From an uncultured Leucothrix sp. (GTDB lineage Bacteria > Pseudomonadota > Gammaproteobacteria > Thiotrichales > Thiotrichaceae): a stretch of DNA of 7,946 nucleotides. Positions 7,101 to 7,946 of the stretch are shown here, one piece after another. A model generated the notes under the pieces. That model saw only the letters and a list, made by a program, of their open reading frames with translations. It ran no database searches and was not told where the DNA came from. Position 1 is the stretch's first letter, and each line of letters opens with the position of its first letter. A program made the translations under genes and the position numbers. The stretch spans positions 1-7,946 of the forward strand of contig CALAJG010000063.1 of NCBI GenBank assembly GCA_937923375.1. Reading direction: 5' to 3'.

Positions 7101-7946
7101 AGATTTACCGAACTGACGATTATTCTTTAATTATCGAACGTGAAGTGAGTAATGATGTTATTGAAGCGCTGTCGTTTGATCCGAAAAATCAACGCTTAGC
7201 GGTAATCTCCCGAGAGCCCAATTTAGGATCAAAGCTGAGCATTTGGTCTTACACTATAACGGGCACTTTTGAGAAGCTGAGTAACTTTAAAGGCTATGAT
7301 GGTGGACTTAAAAATCTATTGTTTAATGCTGATGCCTCCTCGTTGTTAGTAGGTACCGCTGATGGATATGTGGGGCGAGTCGATGTAGAACCGTCTCTCG
7401 GAGCTAAGGTTCGATACTCTAAGCGATTGCATAGAAACCCTCCTGAAAAGCGTGGGCCTGAGTCAATATCCTTGTCATCGGATGAAAAATATTTGCTAAC
7501 CATTGGCAAGCGCTCGATCAAAAATTGGCAATTAGGGGATGATGGGCTACCTGAGGGAGAGCCTGTTTCTGAGCTGGAGGTAAGTTACGACTTATACGGT
7601 GCTTATTTTTCGCCGGATGGAAAGTCGATAATGGCGTTTGGCCGAGGCTCAAATATCAATCGCTATGCTCTGGAAAATAATATCCTCAACAATGAGAGTG
7701 CGGTGCCATTGAAAGGACATTCACAAACTGTTTTGGATGCTGGCTTTATACCGCAGGCTAATGCTTTTATAACTCTCGGTACTGATGCGGAACTCTATGC
7801 CTGGGATATGTTAAATGATCAGGCTATGTTCTCTTTAAGATTACCAACCCATAGTGGTTTTCCTTTGTCCCTTATGAGTTTTTCCTCAAATTGTAATGAA
7901 AAGGGCTGCCGATTTGCTGTACCGCTCCCGGGTAAAGACAAAGAGG
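4097..7946 (+). CDS. nSTAND1 NTPase with transmembrane helix and WD40 repeats, 3' partial
   Basis: I read this frame as open for 1283 codons to the window edge; the stop lies beyond. The start follows the family pattern, with RPYPGLRAFWRNEIDIFFGR at residues 4-23 (compare PYPGLRPF...FFGRE of nSTAND1). The Walker A is GPSGCGKSS (44-52). Walker B ends in DQFEE (160-164), and an ITMRSEF segment (196-202) fits the sensor arginine strand. The winged-helix-like QLPLLQHAL (264-272) and the family hallmark DITHESLIRQW (385-395) follow. One transmembrane helix spans 492-514 after a KSRSRR basic patch, then comes a Gln/Lys-rich coiled coil (about 516-560), a helical segment (592-655) and WD40-like repeats from 660 onward. 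The likely role is an ATP-driven sensor-switch that activates the cotranscribed TIR protein. The positive-inside rule places the NTPase in the cytoplasm and the repeats outside it. Confidence 0.93.
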   Translation, partial: MSQRPYPGLRAFWRNEIDIFFGRERQIDEILEKLQNSHFLAVLGPSGCGKSSLMRTGVLSALDSGFMCQAGANWLVADMKPGGSPFLAMARSLLADQTFAEHYQQWFPFTEVAGKNAKKQWLEEAQFFLQASLQRGPQSLHELLNDLQLPKGSTILLLVDQFEEVFRYQRQASNEAAEFVSLILAASKHPAVYTAITMRSEFLGNCVAFQGLPEAINRGLYLTPSLDRDQLSQAIAFPAKVFGGDVTPELVNRLLNDAGQSMDQLPLLQHALMRLWDTDDNHQLTLEEYEATGGLQAMLNDHLDEAWTELDPDQQKLAEQLFRLLTEKTPEGHSIRRPVTFSETLRLPAANRENMLRVIEVFRAEGRHFLMPPASVELTDDTVIDITHESLIRQWQLLNLWVDSEAEHSQLYKRLEGTALRHQQDEAALLGSPDLEIALHWRDTERPNAMWAQRYGENFDAVMAFLDQSVEAKQAKRAVEQAQIKSRSRRTFISVLLGFAIAIGAAITGWLAAASSNKQLESSNQALVDTKKVLTQEQISQQKLIDENKDLRYQTQEASPRSVTNTANPKSIWSDALNSTESSGVPLQSKAVEDAYDKKIYEAFMTQARLYIEDGRFWEARKVLLDVSKLQTSSSPEISYKLKLMLRKLAITGVSPNQRFDAAAVPLHSVRLDAKKDALIAVGESGWVYIYIRGEKEPKYRLQTEAKAHIQDIAIDPDGEGFVTVDDAGQTIRWLWTDVAKSPEVYASQSNSGAAKAVAYSPDGKYIVVGYTGSVGRVRYFKIEENLELLWTGLSHKSQISEGGLTFAPNGLVVSASHDGSVRFWKTNVETETEVLKPLQHNNKPVLGLSFSKDGKYLATASGRQVFIWDWRQGLLVHSFISGHDKLIFSLTWVEDQFGIERLVTASMDHSLRMWKVAPEQKYQVLLEVMEGHSAEVGVSHLAYDNVTRQLFSPGKEGAVLQWRTNLPYLQLLNTNPAKPVKTALDATGSLLAVGLNSGIVQIYRTDDYSLIIEREVSNDVIEALSFDPKNQRLAVISREPNLGSKLSIWSYTITGTFEKLSNFKGYDGGLKNLLFNADASSLLVGTADGYVGRVDVEPSLGAKVRYSKRLHRNPPEKRGPESISLSSDEKYLLTIGKRSIKNWQLGDDGLPEGEPVSELEVSYDLYGAYFSPDGKSIMAFGRGSNINRYALENNILNNESAVPLKGHSQTVLDAGFIPQANAFITLGTDAELYAWDMLNDQAMFSLRLPTHSGFPLSLMSFSSNCNEKGCRFAVPLPGKDKE
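5570..5638 (+). other. Transmembrane helix of the nSTAND1 protein
   Basis: Residues 492-514 are 23 mostly apolar residues (FISVLLGFAIAIGAAITGWL and on). The flank before it is rich in Arg and Lys (KSRSRR), whereas the flank after it starts AAASSNKQLESSN. This charge bias predicts N-in/C-out, which would put the WD40 part in the periplasm. Confidence 0.8.
6074..7945 (+). repeat. WD40-like repeat array, at least 13 blades, cut by window end
   Basis: From residue 660 the protein repeats a unit of about 40-48 residues. The blades include AKAVAYSPDGKYIVVG (755 on), SHDGSVRFWK (around 817-826), GLSFSKDGKYLATAS with FIWDW, SMDHSLRMWK, SGIVQIYR, ALSFDPKNQRLAV with SIWSY, and AYFSPDGKSIMAFG. The final visible blade (NCNEKGCRF) is incomplete. 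Spacing gives 13 whole or nearly whole units plus a partial one, consistent with two seven-bladed propellers. The blades are strongly diverged, so they are an old array and not a recently expanded near-identical one. WD40 propellers generally present binding surfaces, which here would be the sensor. Confidence 0.85.

Noticed and set aside
4097..7946. Large apparently gene-free stretch after the TIR gene
   Set aside because: It is fully coding: a single long frame without stops that simply does not terminate inside the window, so neither a frameshift nor a non-coding region needs to be invoked.
1..7946. tRNA, rRNA, CRISPR array or attachment site
   Set aside because: No evenly spaced direct repeats, cloverleaf-like segments or rRNA-like stretches were seen on either strand; short repeats present are explained by WD40 coding or the single palindrome.

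Overview
The window looks like an accessory (defence-island-like) stretch of a Gram-negative bacterial chromosome, most likely a gammaproteobacterium. The grounds are a YigZ/IMPACT-family housekeeping gene of the E. coli type, an IS5-family transposase remnant, moderate base composition (judged by eye, not counted) and ordinary Shine-Dalgarno sites. The species cannot be named from the sequence.

Layout, all on the + strand. (1) 2-1126: the 3' part of a gene for a membrane-anchored protein with an FGE-sulfatase (SUMF1/C-type-lectin-fold) domain. Its frame is open back to the window edge, so the true start lies upstream. (2) 1127-1333: non-coding, with a 9-bp perfect inverted repeat. (3) 1334-1765: only the N-terminal third or so of an IS5-family transposase, without the DDE catalytic part. 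(4) 1839-2477: yigZ-like gene with a TTG start. (5) 2568-4100: a TIR protein with one apparently catalytic TIR domain followed by two degenerate TIR-like domains. (6) 4097 to the window end: a very large nSTAND1-type P-loop NTPase with a transmembrane helix, a coiled coil and at least 13 WD40-like repeats. It overlaps the TIR gene by an ATGA and runs off the window. This last ORF has no stop in the window, and I checked it codon by codon as open over 1283 codons.

The most interesting part is the TIR + nSTAND1-TM-WD40 pair. By analogy with known STAND/TIR conflict systems, the WD40 part would sense, the NTPase would switch, and the TIR protein would be the effector, probably by NAD+ cleavage. 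Charge distribution and cysteine usage suggest that the NTPase is cytoplasmic and the WD40 propellers lie across the membrane. The FGE-like domain would lie on that same outer side and lacks the catalytic cysteines of true FGE, so it is more likely a binding module than an enzyme. Whether the FGE-like gene belongs with the TIR/nSTAND1 pair, from which the IS remnant and yigZ separate it, is open.
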